Shown here: positions 61,530 through 64,000 of the stretch, piece after piece | Layout: every line of letters starts with the position of its first letter | Position numbering within the stretch: the first letter of the stretch is position 1 | Source: Ampullaceana balthica | Lineage: Eukaryota > Mollusca > Gastropoda > Lymnaeidae | Length of the DNA stretch: 64,000 nucleotides | Reading direction: 5' to 3' | NCBI GenBank assembly: GCA_944989445.1 | Contig: CALYLW010000744.1 | Span: 62,001 to 126,000, forward strand | The notes under the pieces: generated by a model | What the model saw: only the letters and a program-made list of their open reading frames with translations | Databases searched by the model: none | Told to the model about the DNA's origin: nothing | Made by a program: the position numbers and the translations under genes

Positions 61530-62385
61530 TATGGGCCAAAATGTTGCATGCTACCTCAGACCAAAATGTTGCATGCTACCTCAGACCAAAATGTTGCATG
61601 CTACCTCAGGCCAAAATTTTGCATGCTACCTCAGGCCAAAATGTTGCATGCTACCTCAGACCAAAATGTTGCATGCTACCTCAGGCCAAAATTTTGCATG
61701 CTACCTCAGGCCAAAATGTTGCATGCTACCTCAGACCAAAATGTTGCATGCTACCTCAGGCCAAAATGTTGCACTCTACCTCAGGCCAAAATGTTGCATG
61801 ATACCTCAGGCCAAAATGTTGCATGCTACCTCAGGCCAAAATGTTGAATGCTACCTCAGGACAAAATGTTGCATGCTACCTCAGGCTAAAATGTTGCATG
61901 CTACCTCAGTCCAAAATGTTGCATGCTACCTCGGGCCAAAATGTTGCATGCTACCTCTGCCAAAATGTTGCATGCTACCTCAGGCCAAAATGTTGCATGC
62001 TACCTCAGGCCAAAATGTTGCATGCTACCTCAGGCCAAAATTTTGCATGCTACCTCAGGCCAAAATGTTGCATGCTACCTCAGGCCAAAATGTTGCATGC
62101 TACCTCAGACCAAAATGTTGCATGCTACCTCAGGCCAAAATGTTGCATGCTACCTCAGGCCAAAATGTTGCACGCTACCTCAGGCCAAAATGTTGCATGC
62201 TACCTCAGGCCAAAATGTTGCATGCTAACTCAGGCCAAAATGTTGCATGCTACCTCAGGCCAAAATGTTGCATGCTAACTCAGGCCAAAATGTTGCATGC
62301 TACCTCAGGCCAAAATGTTACATGCTACCTCAGGCCAAAATGTTGCATGCTACCTCAGGCCAAAATGTTGCATGCTATCTCAGAA
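61530..62385. repeat. 25-bp minisatellite, about 34 copies
   Basis: CCAAAATGTTGCATGCTACC plus TCAGG. A period of 25 (not a multiple of three) with no stop in any plus frame gives three overlapping long open frames, all artefacts. TGCATGC is a 6-bp palindrome in every unit. Confidence 0.95.
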
Positions 62386-62587
62386 CCTTAAACTCAAACC
62401 TTACAATCTATGCAAAATGCTTCCACAATTTTATTAAACTCTATTTCATCTATTCCATTGACTGATAGTATCTGACTAATTACTCCTACAATGAGTTTTA
62501 TCTTCAAAATAGAGATTGCAAGCATGTTGAAATCAGTTGTTTTGTTTCTACACCCTTGTGTTACTGCAACTAGATAGCAATGTCTTA

Positions 62588-62593
62588 AATAAA
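62588..62593 (+). terminator. Candidate poly(A) signal
   Basis: AATAAA at 62588, repeated at about 62653 and 62723 through a local duplication. The choice is open. Confidence 0.35.
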
Positions 62594-62745
62594 TGATTGA
62601 AACAGTGCACAAATATGGCAATAATCTCATCAGTATTTTAATTTGACAGTTGAATAAATAAATAAATGATTGAAACAGTGCACAAATATGGCAATAATCT
62701 CATCAGTATTTTAATTTGACAGTTGAATAAATAAATAAATGAACT
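62590..62745. repeat. 70-bp direct duplication
   Basis: AAATGATTGAAACAGTGCAC through AATTTGACAGTTGAATAAAT occurs twice in tandem. Confidence 0.9.
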
Positions 62746-62819
62746 TTTAAAATGCTTGTGTTAATGGTCTTAATTGTGTTAATACCAAAGAATAAAAATA
62801 AGCTCAATGTGTACTAGTG

Positions 62820-62960
62820 TTATGTGTTTCATACATAAACAAAATGGTGTCAATGTCACTAAAGCCTTAGTTAAAGCATTGATACATCAGATTCATACAA
62901 GTGTTATGTATGTTTGCCACATAAACAAAATGGTGTCACTAAAGCATTGATACATCTGAT
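62820..62960. repeat. Diverged direct duplication
   Basis: ACATAAACAAAATGGTGTCA followed by ACTAAAGC...CATTGATACATC occurs twice. Confidence 0.75.
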
Positions 62961-62984
62961 GACCTCAAACCGACAACAGTTTAA

Positions 62985-63230
62985 GTTTCTGGTTCACAGA
63001 AATTTTTCACTGACAATGTCCCATGCAGAGTTACTGGCCCTGGTTCACAGAAAGCATCACTGACAATGCCCCATTCAGAGTTACTGGCCCTGGTTCACAG
63101 AAAGCCTCACTGAGCATGCCCCATTCAGAGTTACTGGCCCTGGTTCACAGAAAGCATCACTGACAATGTCCCATGCAGAGTTACTGGCCCTGGTTCACAG
63201 AAAGCATCACTGACAATGTCCCATCACTTA
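62985..63230. repeat. About 50-bp minisatellite, 5 copies
   Basis: Units contain CTGGTTCACAGAAAGCATCA and CTGACAATGYCCCATGCAGA. Diverged at the left edge. Confidence 0.9.
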
Positions 63231-64000
63231 TCTTCTTCTAAAAACTTTATAAAATGCAGAACAAAGGAACTACAACTATTAATAAATACAGAAAAAATAA
63301 ACTACAACTATTAATAGATAAAGAAAAAAAGAACTACAACTATTAATAAATCTATTATGGCAAATTGAAAACTTTACTTCAACCTGTGTCTAGCCTTTCA
63401 AACACATTCTAATAGAGTCAAAGTCTGTGACTTGATGTGATTTGATATGACTTGATGTTCTTTTAAGTGCGTTGGCAAATACAAGGGAGCAAATTTTGGT
63501 TCAGTTGGAACTCTCTAGACCAGTAGTGGTAGCGTCACTTCTTGTCTGGTCTAGTGTTGTTTTCCAACGCATGCTCTATAGGGGGCCAATTTTTTAAGGG
63601 TGACAATTTGAAAATTCTTTACTTGTCGCTAAATCTGAGAAAAATTAAACCACACCAGGGAACTTGAACTAACCATAAATATCAGCATTTCTTTAAACTA
63701 TTGAAAATAAAATGACCAACACATGAAAGCTATGCCACCTATGTATACTACTGTTGGAAGAATAGATGAAATGAGTTAACATATTGAAATACAATTTTTT
63801 GAAAGCTGAAAACAAGAAAATTCTCAGTGCTAAAGGATGAGTCAACTTTGAAAGACAGAAGCTGAACCAATAATCAATAAGATTTATTAATATAGAGAAT
63901 TTTGTTCTGAGGAAATGTTCTGTAAAACATTTAAAAACAACACTACCGCCAAAGATTATAGTGGGGGGGGGGCAAAGATTATACTTTATAACAGTGGCGT
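63231..64000. other. Flank without recognised gene; hAT-like end at the edge
   Basis: AT-rich sequence with a short (TCTAGACCAGT...CTGGTCTAG) inverted pair near 63517-63555. The last bases CAGTGGCGT resemble a hAT terminus cut by the window edge. Confidence 0.35.

Larger units (their letters stand above)
61301..62600 (+). other. Probable EIF2AK1 3' UTR
   Basis: It follows the stop codon directly and contains no further coding exon. Most of it is the 25-bp array; the first AATAAA follows at 62588. Confidence 0.5.

Noticed and set aside
61462..62391. Cys/Met/Leu-rich open frames in the 25-bp array
   Set aside because: They lie after the EIF2AK1 stop codon and all three frames are open equally.

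Overview
The window is animal nuclear DNA: AT-rich, with short exons bounded by GT/AG (once GC/AG) splice sites, long introns, microsatellites, LINE 3' ends and many DNA transposons. The repeat families and gene structure suggest a mollusc, probably a gastropod; that is an inference. Almost every long open frame is a tandem repeat whose unit lacks stops, not a gene.

Two host genes can be reconstructed exon by exon, in opposite orientation. (1) GINS2 (PSF2, a subunit of the GINS/CMG replicative helicase) lies on the minus strand: exon 1 at 20487-20576, exon 2 at 4411-4525, exon 3 at 3443-3542, exon 4 at 2300-2426. All phases match and give 144 residues. The last exon (about 40 residues in relatives) was not found. 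(2) EIF2AK1 (HRI, an eIF2-alpha kinase) lies on the plus strand, from 24389 to a stop at 61300. Sixteen phase-compatible exons predict 1132 residues, against about 630 in human HRI. The excess is a kinase insert of about 600 residues carrying twelve 18-residue repeats. The two start codons are about 3.8 kb apart, head to head.

Layout. 1-4526: GINS2 3' half, with two minisatellites built from its own exon ends. 4526-20486: GINS2 intron 1, a 16-kb nest of a TTA-type satellite, a long-terminal-inverted-repeat element with a hAT inside it, a 313-bp satellite with a TATC expansion and a LINE fragment, a second hAT, and a piggyBac inside a pogo/Tigger-like element. 20577-24388: intergenic. 24389-61300: EIF2AK1, with introns filled by minisatellites and hAT insertions, including a 7.1-kb array of a 42-bp unit and a 2.6-kb array of a 20-bp unit. 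61301-64000: 3' UTR arrays and flank.

The main observation is that many of these minisatellites are tandem copies of the 3' end of the exon beside them together with its 5' splice site. This is seen for GINS2 exons 3 and 4 and EIF2AK1 exons 2, 3, 7, 9, 11 and 12; for EIF2AK1 exon 4 the whole exon with both splice sites is repeated. Most other introns here also start a minisatellite within about 60 bp of the donor. At least a dozen hAT-type insertions are recognisable from terminal inverted repeats plus 8-bp target duplications. No virus, toxin or CRISPR feature was seen.
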